Assembly: GCF_026965555.1 (NCBI RefSeq)
Contig: NZ_CP114040.1
Location: 7,662,001 to 7,726,000 of the forward strand
Source of the DNA: Nannocystis punicea
Lineage (GTDB): Bacteria > Myxococcota_A > Polyangia > Nannocystales > Nannocystaceae
Reading direction: 5' to 3'
DNA: 64,000 nucleotides
The number at the start of each line of letters is the position of its first letter. Within the stretch, counting starts at the first letter, position 1. Both the position numbers and the translations under genes were made by a program. Positions 30,222 through 40,578 of this stretch are shown piece by piece. The notes beneath the pieces were generated by a model. It saw only the letters and a list, made by a program, of their open reading frames with translations. It ran no database searches and was not told the DNA's origin.

Positions 30222-32510
30222 ATGCGTCCTGCCCTCGCCTTGCCCGCCTTCCTCGCGCTCGCCGCCTGCGGCGACGCCACCGGCACCTCCACCGAGACAT
30301 CGGCCACCGACACGACCGCGAGCACCTCGACCACCGGGCCGACGACCTCCGCGACGGTCGCTTCGGACAGCATGAGCGAGACCGCCGGGCCGCCGACCAC
30401 CAGCGGCGGCAGCGACAGCGACGGCGCCTCGACCGGGACCACCGCCGCGCCGACCAGCGGCGACACCACCACCGGAGGCGAGGTCACCTGCGACCAGTCG
30501 CCGCATTACCGCGTCGGCGCGGCGATCCGCGATATCACCGGTCCGTCCGCCGAGCTGGTGATGATGGGCTACTCGATGCCGGAGCAGAAGGCCGAGGGCA
30601 TCAGCACGCGGCTGTGGGCGCGCGCCTTCGTCGTCGAGCACCCGTGCAGCGGCACGCGGATCGCCTTCGTCAGCGCCGACCTCGGCCAGGTGTTCCAGGG
30701 CGTCCACCTCGAGGTCGTCAAGCGGCTGAACGGGAAGTTCGGGGCCGATCGCTACGACTTCGACAACATCGCCCTCTCGGCCACGCACACCCACTCGGGC
30801 CTCGGCGGCTTCTCTCACTACACCATGTTCAACCTCGCCGTCGGCGGCTACGACCCCGACAACTTCGAGGCCATCGTCGCCGGGATCGTCGACGCGATCG
30901 TCGCCGCCGACGCCAACCTCGACCACGGCGTCGTCAAGATCGCCCAGGGCCCGCTGCAGGACGCCAACTGGAACCGCAGCCCGCAGGCGTACGCCGAGAA
31001 CCCCGACCCCGAGCGGGCCGCCCACGAGGCCGAGATGATGCGCGACACCAACACGGCGATGACCGTGCTGAGGTTCGAGCGCACCGGCGAGGGCGAGCTC
31101 GACGGCCAGCCGATCGGCATGCTCACCTGGTTCTCGAGCCACGCGACCAGCGTGTCGAACCAGAACCGGCTCGTCAGCGGTGATCACAAGGGCCTCGCCT
31201 CCTACCTCACCGAGAAGCACTTCGGCGCCGACTACACCGCGCCGAGCCCGTTCGTCGCCGCCTTCGCCCAGAGCGACGCCGGCGACGTCTCGCCCAGCGA
31301 GGTCCTCGTCGGCGAGCCGAAGAACACCGTCGTGCGCCCGTGCGACGACAGCCCGGACCCCGACTGCGATGACCTCGAGAACGCGGTCGTCCACGGCACC
31401 TGGCAGCACGAGCGCGCGCTCGAGCTGTTCGACGAGGCCGGCGAGCACCTGCGCGGGCCGGCCGCAGGCCGCCTCGCCTTCGTCGACATGGAGAACGTCA
31501 CCGTCGGCCCCGAGTTCACCGGCGAGGACGAGCACACCACCTGTCACGCCGCGATCGGCTTCTCGATCGCCGCCGGCGCCGAGGACGGCGTCGCAGTCGC
31601 CTTCATCGAGGAGGGCATCGTCTACGGCGACCTGCCCAAGGTCACGCTCGTGCCCGAGGACCAGGAGTGTCACGAGGAGAAGACCATCTTGCTGCCGGTC
31701 GGGCGCATGCTGCCGTATCCGTGGTCGCCGACGATCTTGCCGGCCCAGGTGCTGCGCCTCGGCGGCCTCGCCATCATCCCGGCGCCGTTCGAGGTCACCA
31801 CGATCTCCGGCCGTCGCCTGCGCAACACGGTCCTCGCCGCCCTGGAGGGCACCGGCGTCACCCGGGCGGTGATCGCCGGCCTGTCGAACGGCTACTCGAG
31901 CTACGTCTCGACCCGCGAGGAGTACGCCATCCAGCACTACGAGGGCGCGTTCACGCAGTTCGGCCCGTGGACCCTCGCCGCCTGGCAGCAGGAGTTCTCG
32001 GAGGTCGCCGAGGCGCTGCGTGACGGCGTCTTCGCGCCGCACAAGGCGACCCCGCTCGACCTCAGCGACGACCAGATCATCAACGTCCCCGGCGTCGTCG
32101 CCGACTCGCCGTGCGCGCTGCTCGACGCGATCCTGTGCCCGTTCGAGAAGTTCGGCGACGTCGTCGTCGCCCCGCCGGCCAGCGCCGGCCCGGACGACCT
32201 GGTGAAGGTCACCTTCCGCGGCGCGCACCCTCGCAACAACCTGCGCACCGGCGCCGGCTACCTCGAGGTCCAGCGCGACGACGGCGGCACGTGGAAGGTC
32301 GTCGCCCACGACTGGGACCCCGAGACGCGGTTCCGCTGGCGGCGCACCGGCGGCCCGCTGAGCCCCACCTCCGAGGTCGACGTCGAGTGGAAGATCCCCG
32401 CGGACGTCGTCCCCGGCACCTACCGGCTCGTCTACAACGGCGACGCCAAGTCGCTGCTCGGCGCCTTCACGCCGATCTCGGGCACCTCGCCGACCTTCAC
32501 CGTGCAATGA
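30222..32510 (+). CDS. Neutral ceramidase-like lipoprotein
   Basis: 762 aa. The lipobox LAAC follows a short signal peptide; residues about 20-95 are a Thr/Ser/Gly linker. The catalytic domain has RVGAAIRDITGP, MGYSM, SATHTHSGLGGF (zinc-binding His and active-site region) and NWNRSPQAYAENP, all hallmarks of neutral/alkaline ceramidase, which hydrolyses ceramide to sphingosine and fatty acid. The C-terminal part is an Ig-like domain. Surface anchoring fits a predator or a sphingolipid-containing myxobacterium. TACCAT (30210-30215) six bases before ATG 30222 suggests a leaderless mRNA. Confidence 0.9.
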   Translation: MRPALALPAFLALAACGDATGTSTETSATDTTASTSTTGPTTSATVASDSMSETAGPPTTSGGSDSDGASTGTTAAPTSGDTTTGGEVTCDQSPHYRVGAAIRDITGPSAELVMMGYSMPEQKAEGISTRLWARAFVVEHPCSGTRIAFVSADLGQVFQGVHLEVVKRLNGKFGADRYDFDNIALSATHTHSGLGGFSHYTMFNLAVGGYDPDNFEAIVAGIVDAIVAADANLDHGVVKIAQGPLQDANWNRSPQAYAENPDPERAAHEAEMMRDTNTAMTVLRFERTGEGELDGQPIGMLTWFSSHATSVSNQNRLVSGDHKGLASYLTEKHFGADYTAPSPFVAAFAQSDAGDVSPSEVLVGEPKNTVVRPCDDSPDPDCDDLENAVVHGTWQHERALELFDEAGEHLRGPAAGRLAFVDMENVTVGPEFTGEDEHTTCHAAIGFSIAAGAEDGVAVAFIEEGIVYGDLPKVTLVPEDQECHEEKTILLPVGRMLPYPWSPTILPAQVLRLGGLAIIPAPFEVTTISGRRLRNTVLAALEGTGVTRAVIAGLSNGYSSYVSTREEYAIQHYEGAFTQFGPWTLAAWQQEFSEVAEALRDGVFAPHKATPLDLSDDQIINVPGVVADSPCALLDAILCPFEKFGDVVVAPPASAGPDDLVKVTFRGAHPRNNLRTGAGYLEVQRDDGGTWKVVAHDWDPETRFRWRRTGGPLSPTSEVDVEWKIPADVVPGTYRLVYNGDAKSLLGAFTPISGTSPTFTVQ

Positions 32511-32520
32511 CGCCGGCGTC

Positions 32521-32550
32521 GCGGGACATGTCCTTGACGACATGTCCCGC
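32521..32550. terminator. Perfect 12-bp hairpin built from the dispersed palindrome
   Basis: GCGGGACATGTC (32521-32532), CTTGAC loop, GACATGTCCCGC (32539-32550): twelve perfect pairs. It lies between the converging ceramidase and small monooxygenase-like genes, so a bidirectional terminator is likely despite the lack of a T-tract. Confidence 0.75.
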
Positions 32551-32576
32551 GCAGCATGCCCTCACGAGCATGACCT

Positions 32577-32900
32577 TCAGGCCAGGTCGACCGGGCGGAA
32601 GTGCGAGAACGGCCGGCCGAGCTCGGCGACCTCCGACGGCGCGATCCACTGGCACACGGCCTCGAACTGCTGCCACAGCTGCTTCACCACCGGGTTCTCG
32701 TGGGCGCGGCGGACCGCGTCCTCGGAGGCCCACTCGAACACCTCGAGGATCGAGCCGTCGTTCGCGCGCATCACGATCGGCTCGCGGTCGGTGGCGAGGT
32801 CCTGGGCGCGCAGCGCGGGCACGTGGCCGCGCACCAGCTCGAGCAGCTCCTCGGCGCGACCGGGGAGAGGACGGTAGCAGGCGATGACGATGACTCCCAT
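32577..32900 (-). CDS. Dimeric alpha/beta-barrel protein (ABM/monooxygenase-like)
   Basis: 107 aa. MGVIVIACYRPLPGRAEEL, IVMRANDGSILEVFEWAS and KQLWQQFEAVCQW give the beta-alpha-beta-beta pattern of small antibiotic-biosynthesis-monooxygenase-like barrels, which often act on quinones or simply as dimeric sensors. No catalytic residue can be named. TACGGC stands six bases before the ATG (minus strand). It lies between the ceramidase and the DMT transporter. Confidence 0.65.
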   Translation of the reverse strand: MGVIVIACYRPLPGRAEELLELVRGHVPALRAQDLATDREPIVMRANDGSILEVFEWASEDAVRRAHENPVVKQLWQQFEAVCQWIAPSEVAELGRPFSHFRPVDLA

Positions 32901-32953
32901 TCCGCAGCCGTAGCGCGCGAGCGGAGGGCGGTCAAGGCCGCGGGGGCGTGAGC

Positions 32954-33853
32954 CTAACGCGGCGAGCGCGACACGCTGGCGGCGTAGATCGCCGCCAGCG
33001 ACAGCGCGGTGCCAGCGGCCTCGACCGCGCCGAACGGCTCGGCGAACACCAGCACGCCCCACAGCGTGGCGAGCACCGGTTGCAGCAGCAGCAACAGCGA
33101 GCCGCTCGCGGCCGGCACGTGGGGCATGGCGCGCGAGATGAGCGCCCAGCCGCCCACGTGCGCGCCGACCCCGAGCAGCAGCAGCAGCCCGAAGTCGCCG
33201 CCGCTCGCCACCGCCAGCGGCTCCCCGGTCGCCAGCGCCGCCATCACCAGCAGCGCCGCCGCCGTCGCGCTCGAGACGAACAGCGCCGCGGCGACCCCGA
33301 GCGGCCGCTCGCCGCGCTGGGCTGTCCGCAAGGACAGGTAGTAGCCGGCGTAGAACACCCCGGTCAGCAGGCCCAGCAGCACGCCCTGCAGGTGCACCGG
33401 GCTGCGCTCGATGCCCGGCAGCGCCAGCATCACCGTGCCGACGAGGGCCAGCAGCGCGCACACTCCGAGCCGCCGCGTCAGCCGCTCGCCGAGCAGCAGC
33501 GCCGAGAACAGCGCGACCCAGAACACCTGCGTGTTGGCCAGCAGCGTCGCCAGGCCTGTCCCCGAGTACAGGATGCTCTTGTGCCACACGAACAGGTCGC
33601 CGGCGAAGCAGGCGCCGGCCACGGCCGCCCACGCGGTCGCCGAGCCGCGGCGCTTCGCCTGTCTGTTCGGACCTGTCCGCGAGGACAGCCACGCCAGCGG
33701 CAGCAGGGCCGCGGCCCCCAGCCCACAGCGGTAGGCCCCGATCGCCGCCGGCCCGAGCGCGATCCATTTGACGAACAACGCCGTCACGCTGATGACCGCC
33801 GCGCCGAGAGCGACCAGCAGCAGAGGCGCGCGCGGAGGAGAGAAGTCAGCCAT
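32954..33853 (-). CDS. EamA/DMT-family transporter
   Basis: 299 aa with about ten transmembrane helices in two EamA halves (about residues 8-140 and 150-295). Typical helices are LLVALGAAVISVTALFVKW and GTALSLAAIYAASV. Members export amino acids or metabolites across the inner membrane; the substrate here is unknown. Three palindrome copies lie inside the gene (33322-33337, 33556-33571, 33674-33689), all in the same codon frame (Leu-Ser/Tyr-x-x-Thr) and in helix ends or loops. The MADFSPP start has TACGGT eleven bases upstream and no Shine-Dalgarno. Confidence 0.85.
   Translation of the reverse strand: MADFSPPRAPLLLVALGAAVISVTALFVKWIALGPAAIGAYRCGLGAAALLPLAWLSSRTGPNRQAKRRGSATAWAAVAGACFAGDLFVWHKSILYSGTGLATLLANTQVFWVALFSALLLGERLTRRLGVCALLALVGTVMLALPGIERSPVHLQGVLLGLLTGVFYAGYYLSLRTAQRGERPLGVAAALFVSSATAAALLVMAALATGEPLAVASGGDFGLLLLLGVGAHVGGWALISRAMPHVPAASGSLLLLLQPVLATLWGVLVFAEPFGAVEAAGTALSLAAIYAASVSRSPR
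33322..33337. repeat. Dispersed palindrome, strict copy, in the EamA gene
   Basis: CTGTCC-GCAA-GGACAG, perfect six-base arms around a GCAA loop. Read on the coding strand as Leu-Ser-Leu-Arg-Thr. Confidence 0.75.
33674..33689. repeat. Dispersed palindrome, strict copy, in the EamA gene
   Basis: CTGTCC-GCGA-GGACAG, perfect arms. Read on the coding strand as Leu-Ser-Ser-Arg-Thr, the same codon phase as the copy at 33322. Confidence 0.75.
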
Positions 33854-34020
33854 CAGCGGGGTCGACCGTACGAGCCGAAGAACGCGCGGCGGGGCGGGCG
33901 CAGGCGGAGCGCGGCGGGCGGGGGCACGGCCGCGTTCGCGCGCCGACACTAGCCCGCTGGCGACGCGGGCACAAGCAGCTATTCACCGCCGCGAGGGTGT
34001 CGTAAGGTCCAAAGTCGCCG

Positions 34021-34533
34021 ATGCTCCTCCTCAGTCCAGCCACCGCCCACGACCTGCCGGCGCTGCAGGCGATCGAGCGCTCGGCCACCGACCTCTATTA
34101 CGAGGCCGGCTTCTCGCGCGCAGCGATCCTCCCCCGCGGCGCGGCCGACATGCGCGCCCTGCTCGGCCAGACCACGATCCTGCTGGCGCGCGACGGCGAC
34201 GACGCCCTCGGCTACGTCAGCTACTACCCGCGCGGCCCGTACATGCACCTCGAGGAGATCGCCGTGCGCCGCGACCGGCAGCGCCGGGGCAGCGGGCGCC
34301 TGCTCGCCGATCAGGTGCTCGCGGCCGCCCGCGCCGACCCGCAGTGCAGCCACCTGTCGCTGGTCGCGTTCTGCCGCGCGGCCTGGGCCCTGCGCCTCTA
34401 CGACCGCCTCGGCTTCCGCCCGCTGTCCGCCCTGCCCGGCCCGCTGCCGCACGCCGAGCTGCTGGCCGAGCTGCTGCCGGAGGCGGGCGCGGGCGAGCCG
34501 CGCCAAGTCATGGTAATGCCGATCGCGCCGTGA
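34021..34533 (+). CDS. GNAT-family N-acetyltransferase
   Basis: 170 aa. The acetyl-CoA loop is RRDRQRRGSGRLLADQVL (motif A, R/Q-x-x-G-x-G/A), preceded by MHLEEIAVR (beta-4) and followed by AWALRLYDRLGFRPL (motif B). It transfers acetyl groups to an unknown amine. TAAGGT (34003-34008) lies twelve bases before the ATG, and no Shine-Dalgarno was seen. The stop overlaps the next gene's GTG (GTGA), so the methyltransferase is probably co-translated. Confidence 0.85.
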   Translation: MLLLSPATAHDLPALQAIERSATDLYYEAGFSRAAILPRGAADMRALLGQTTILLARDGDDALGYVSYYPRGPYMHLEEIAVRRDRQRRGSGRLLADQVLAAARADPQCSHLSLVAFCRAAWALRLYDRLGFRPLSALPGPLPHAELLAELLPEAGAGEPRQVMVMPIAP

Positions 34534-35429
34534 TCCGCCGCGACCTCCACCAGCACAACCGCCTCGCCTGGGACGCCGCCACCCCCGCGCACAGCAGCCA
34601 CAAGCACGACGAGGCCGGCTTCCTCCGCGCCGGCGGCACCACCCTGTTCGACGACGAGGTTCACCTGCTCCTCGGAACAGGCCCCGAAGGACATGTCCTC
34701 GAGGACCTCCGCGAGTCCGGCGCCCGGCCGCTCGCCGGCCTGCGCCTGTTGCACGCCCCGTGCAACGCCGGCCAGGACACGCTGTGTCTGGCGCAGCTGG
34801 GCGCCGACGTCACCGGCGTCGACATCAGCCCGACGGCGATCGTCGCCGCCGAGACGCTGGCCGAGGCCACCGGGATCGCCGCGCGCTTCGCCGTCGCCGA
34901 CCTCTACGACTGGCTGCCGGCGCAGGAGCCCGGGTTCGACCTCGTCTTCATGTCGTACGGCGCGCTGATCTGGATGTCCGACCTCGACGCGCTGTTCGCC
35001 GCCGTCGCGGCGGTCCTGAAGCCCGGCGGTCGCTTCGTCGGCATCGAGTTCCACCCCCTGGCGCAGATGTACGACGAGCAGGGCCGCCTCGCCTATCCGT
35101 ACATGGGCGGCGCCCACGTCGTCGGCCCCACCGGCGTCGGCGACTACGTCGCCAACTCCGGGGGCGCGCTGGCGCCGTCGGGCTTCCAGGAGGGCCAGGT
35201 CGGCTTCAAGAACCCGCACGCCACCCACGAGTTCTCGTGGGGCGTCGCCGACATCCTCGGCGCCCAGCTGCGGGCCGGCCTCGCGCTCGAGGTCGTGCGC
35301 GAGTACCCCTACGCCAACGGGTGCAAGATCTGGCCCGACCTGGTCGAACAGCCAGGTCGGCGCTTCGCCCCCGCCGGCGGCGCCGTCCCGCCGCTCATGT
35401 TCGGCTGGTCGTCGCGCCGCCCCGAGTGA
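34530..35429 (+). CDS. SAM-dependent methyltransferase
   Basis: 299 aa. Class I Rossmann methyltransferase: motif I LLHAPCNAGQDTLCLAQLGA with GADVTGVDIS as motif II, LVFMSYGALIWM as motif IV and LKPGGRFVGIEFH as motif V. Motif I reads PCNAGQ rather than the more common GxGxG, as in some small-molecule methyltransferases. Substrate unknown. The GTG start overlaps the GNAT stop by four bases. A palindrome variant (34693-34708) is read as GHVLEDL. Confidence 0.85.
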   Translation: MIRRDLHQHNRLAWDAATPAHSSHKHDEAGFLRAGGTTLFDDEVHLLLGTGPEGHVLEDLRESGARPLAGLRLLHAPCNAGQDTLCLAQLGADVTGVDISPTAIVAAETLAEATGIAARFAVADLYDWLPAQEPGFDLVFMSYGALIWMSDLDALFAAVAAVLKPGGRFVGIEFHPLAQMYDEQGRLAYPYMGGAHVVGPTGVGDYVANSGGALAPSGFQEGQVGFKNPHATHEFSWGVADILGAQLRAGLALEVVREYPYANGCKIWPDLVEQPGRRFAPAGGAVPPLMFGWSSRRPE

Positions 35430-35485
35430 GCGACGAGAACCTGACCGAAGAGCCAGGCCCTTCGCCCGTCCCCGAAGACGACGAC

Positions 35486-35513
35486 GCGCACCTGGCCCAT
35501 CGACCAGGTGCGC
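35486..35513. terminator. Perfect 10-bp hairpin between methyltransferase and clpA
   Basis: GCGCACCTGG (35486-35495), eight-base loop, CCAGGTGCGC (35504-35513). The inner part CCTGG...CCAGG is a variant of the dispersed palindrome. It lies at a convergent junction; bidirectional terminator proposed. Further variants are at 35340-35355 and 35442-35457. Confidence 0.7.
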
Positions 35514-35532
35514 GCCGAACCGCCGGGCGGCC

Positions 35533-37897
<2,365 letters not shown>

Positions 37898-37911
<14 letters not shown>

Positions 37912-38242
37912 CGGGGTCTTCCTCGGGCTCCATCGACGCCATCAAGGGGCACTCTTGCTGGCGCGCGAGCATGTGTACCTGGGCGACCTTCGTCTCGGCG
38001 ATCTCGTGGGTGTAGACGCCGGCGACGCCGATGCCGTGGTTGTGCACGTGCAGCATGATCGCCGTGGCCTCGGCTTCGCCCTTGTGAAACACGGTCTGCA
38101 ACAGGCGGACGACGAACTCCATCGGCGTGTAGTCGTCGTTGTGAAGCAGGACGCGATACATCCGTGGGCGCTGCGTCTTGCGCTCCGTGCGACTCTTCAG
38201 CGCAACACTGCCCTTGGGGCTGGCTTTCTCACGGCTGGACAT
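37898..38242 (-). CDS. clpS: ClpS adaptor
   Basis: 114 aa. Core LLHNDDYTPMEFVVRLLQTV and HNHGIGVAGVYTHEIAETK carry the N-degron pocket residues (Asn-Asp-Asp, Met, His) of the family. It hands N-end-rule substrates to ClpA. The N-terminal 28 residues are basic and flexible. clpS and clpA are coupled by overlap. TACACT (38261-38256, minus strand) lies fourteen bases before the ATG and is a good -10 box. Confidence 0.95.
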
Positions 38243-38325
38243 GCTGCTGGCACTCTAGTGTAGCCCTCGCGCCGGGGCTTTCCACCCCGCCCGCAGGCAG
38301 ACCTGTGCTAGCGTACACGAGTCAC

Positions 38326-39507
38326 GTGCCGGATCTGACGAGCCGCACCGTCACTAGCCTGGCGAGCGTCGACGCCGCGTCGTGGGACGCGCTCGCTCAC
38401 GAGGGCTGCCCCTTTCTAAAGCACGGCTTTTTGCGGGCGCTCGAGTTGTCCGGGTCGATCGGCGACGAGGCGGGTTGGCGGCCGGTGTACGTGCTGGTGG
38501 AGCAGCACGGCGCCGGAGGCGCAGGGTCGGGCCCGCGCCTGGTCGGTGCGGCGCCCACGTACGTCAAGCGCCACAGCTACGGCGAGTTCATCTTCGACTG
38601 GGCCTGGGCGCGGGCCGCCGTGCAAGGCGGCTTGCGCTACTACCCGAAGCTGGTGATCGCCGCGCCGATGACCCCGGCGACCGGTCCCCGCCTGCTGATC
38701 GCCCCCGACGTCGCCCGCGACGAGATCGTGCGCGAGCTGGTCGGAGCCGTGCGCGACGTCGCGGAGTCCGAGCGCTGCTGGTCGATCCACTGGCTGTTCA
38801 CCACGGCGCGCGAGCACGACGAGCTGGCCGGGCACGGCTTCATGCGCCGCGCCAGCTACCAGTACCACTGGCACAACGAGGGCTACGCCGACTTCGAGGC
38901 CTTCCTCGCCACCATGACCTCGCGCCGGCGCAAGCAGCTCCGCAAGGAGCGCGCCCGGGCCCGCGCCGGCGTCGACGCGCTCGAGTGGGTCCGCGGCCCT
39001 GACCTCGGCCCCGACGACCTGGTCGACATCGACCGCTACTACCGCGGCACCGTCCGCGCCTACGGCGGCATCGACTACCTTCGGACAGGTTTCTTCGAAC
39101 ATGTCCACAGGGCCATGCCCGAGCAGATGCTGTGGGCGCGGGCCCGCCGCGGCGACCGGACCATCGCCGGCACGCTCTACTTCGAGACCGACGAGGCGCT
39201 GTTCGGCCGCTACTGGGGCTGCGACGAGAGCGTGCCGTTCCTCCACTTCGAGGCCGCCTACTACGCCGCGATCGAGCGCTGCATCGCCCGCAAGACCTCG
39301 CGCTTCGAGGCCGGCGCGCAGGGCGAACACAAGCTGCTGCGGGGGTTCGCCCCGGCGCGCACCTACAGCAGCCACTGGTTCCGCCACCCCGGCCTCGCCT
39401 CGGCCGTCGACCGCTACCTCGCCGAGGAGACGGCCGCCGCGCACGAGCAGATGCGCGAGCTCGAGGACTACCTCCCCTTCCGCGCCGACGAGCCCGAGAG
39501 CGAGTGA
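38326..39507 (+). CDS. FemAB/GNAT-type DUF482 protein
   Basis: 393 aa. Resembles the family once named peptidoglycan biosynthesis protein (DUF482): WDALAHEGCPFLKHGFLRALE at the start, YVKRHSYGEFIFDWAWA, TSRRRKQLRKERA, GCDESVPFLHFEAAYY and FEAGAQGEHKLLRGFAP near the end. It has two GNAT-like lobes, which suggests transfer of an acyl or aminoacyl group. The biological substrate is not established. GTG 38326 is the family-consistent start and follows TAGCGT by eleven bases. A palindrome variant around 39083 is read as RTGFFEHV. Confidence 0.8.
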   Translation: MPDLTSRTVTSLASVDAASWDALAHEGCPFLKHGFLRALELSGSIGDEAGWRPVYVLVEQHGAGGAGSGPRLVGAAPTYVKRHSYGEFIFDWAWARAAVQGGLRYYPKLVIAAPMTPATGPRLLIAPDVARDEIVRELVGAVRDVAESERCWSIHWLFTTAREHDELAGHGFMRRASYQYHWHNEGYADFEAFLATMTSRRRKQLRKERARARAGVDALEWVRGPDLGPDDLVDIDRYYRGTVRAYGGIDYLRTGFFEHVHRAMPEQMLWARARRGDRTIAGTLYFETDEALFGRYWGCDESVPFLHFEAAYYAAIERCIARKTSRFEAGAQGEHKLLRGFAPARTYSSHWFRHPGLASAVDRYLAEETAAAHEQMRELEDYLPFRADEPESE

Positions 39508-39545
39508 GTCGCCCCCGAAGGCGCGCCGAGCGACGCCCGGCGCAA

Positions 39546-39563
39546 GCGGCGACCGATCGCCGC
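39546..39563. terminator. Seven-base-pair hairpin at a convergent junction
   Basis: GCGGCGA-CCGA-TCGCCGC between the DUF482 gene and the release-factor-like gene. Perfect stem with a four-base loop; no T-tract. Confidence 0.5.
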
Positions 39564-39628
39564 GCGGCGGAGCTGCGACGCGCGTCGATCCCTCGCCGCT
39601 CGCGCCGTTCCGCCGGCGGCTCCGCGAG

Positions 39629-40334
39629 TTACTCGCGCGACGACGCGTTCGGGTCGAGGTCCTCGAGGTACCCGCGCACGAACCGGCGGTACGTCATCCG
39701 CGTGCCGCGCCGGTGGTCGACGACGACGTCGCCCTGGACCTGGATCGTCCGGATCTTGTCGCCGCGCATGCCGCTGCCGGCCTGAGCCTTGCGCGCGGCG
39801 CAGCGGCCCGCCCGCTCCGCCTCACGGCGCTCGGCCAGGAGCCGCGCGCGCAGCAGCTCGAGGGCGGTCTCGCGGTTGACGCTCTGGCTGCGTCCGCCGT
39901 CGACGCGCACGTGGTGGCCGCTCGGCGTGTGGCGCAGGTGCACCGCCGTCGACGTCTTGTTGCGGTGCTGCCCGCCCTTGCCGCTGCCGCGGCAGAAGTC
40001 CTCCTCGAGGTCCTCCGGGCGGATCTCCACCTCCACCGTCGACGCCGGCTCGAGCACCACCACCGTCACGGTGCTCGAGTGGACCCGGCCTCGCTTCTCG
40101 GTCGGCGGCACGCGCTGCCAGCGGTGGCCGCCGGCCTCGCCGACGAACCAGCGCGTGGCCGCCCTGCCGCTGGCCTTGAAGCAGAGGAACCCCGGGCGCG
40201 CGTCGATCACCTCGAGGTCAAAGGTGCTCCCGCACCGCCAGCTTCTGGTACACCGCGAACTGCTCGTGCACGAGCAACTTGGCGTCGTCGCCGCCCTCGG
40301 CGGCCCTTATCTCGATGATGAGCGTGGTCTTCAT
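39629..40334 (-). CDS. Release-factor-like protein read through a +1 CTT-TGA-C frameshift
   Basis: Frame 0 runs from ATG 40334 for 38 codons (MKTTLIIEIRAAEGGDDAK...VREHL) and stops at TGA 40218-40220. Skipping one base at CTT-TGA-C (40223-40217) joins it to the frame ending at 39629, giving 234 aa. The join is seamless for the family: EIRxxxGGD and QFAVYQKLA before it; GGHRWQRVPPTE, GKGGQHRNKTSTAV and SQSVNRETAL after it. GGQ is at 120-122 and a PxT-like tripeptide (Pro-Pro-Thr) at 76-78. Domain 1 of RF1/RF2 is absent, as in PrfH-type factors. GGGAG (40231-40227) sits three bases before CTT, the same layout as in prfB. It probably acts on stalled or damaged ribosomes; this is inference. Confidence 0.8.
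40217..40231 (-). promoter_or_regulatory. Programmed +1 frameshift signal
   Basis: Minus-strand sequence GGGAG-CAC-CTT-TGA-C. In prfB the order is AGGGGG, three bases, CTT TGA C; spacing and slippery codon are identical here, with GGAG as the anti-Shine-Dalgarno-pairing core. Confidence 0.8.
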
Positions 40335-40578
40335 GGCTGCCTGTCCGGCCGCGCCGTCGCGAACGCAGCGCGCCACCCGGGCCGGCGCGGCCTCGATCTC
40401 GACGCCCGCAGGGCTCGGAAGATCGGCTGCACCCGGATGGCGCGAAGGACAGGTGATGCTCAACCGCGACCGACGAGCACGCCGCCGCGCACCCGGAGGG
40501 CGCGGACGGAGCAGCGGCGGACCTGGGCGCGCATGACGGACGGACCATACTCGCGGCCCGGCGGCGAGGCAAGCCGCC

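Noticed and set aside
40217..40223. Simple sequencing error or pseudogene in the release-factor-like gene
   Set aside because: The break coincides exactly with CTT-TGA-C and an upstream GGAG at the prfB spacing, and everything before and after is conserved, which random damage would not produce.
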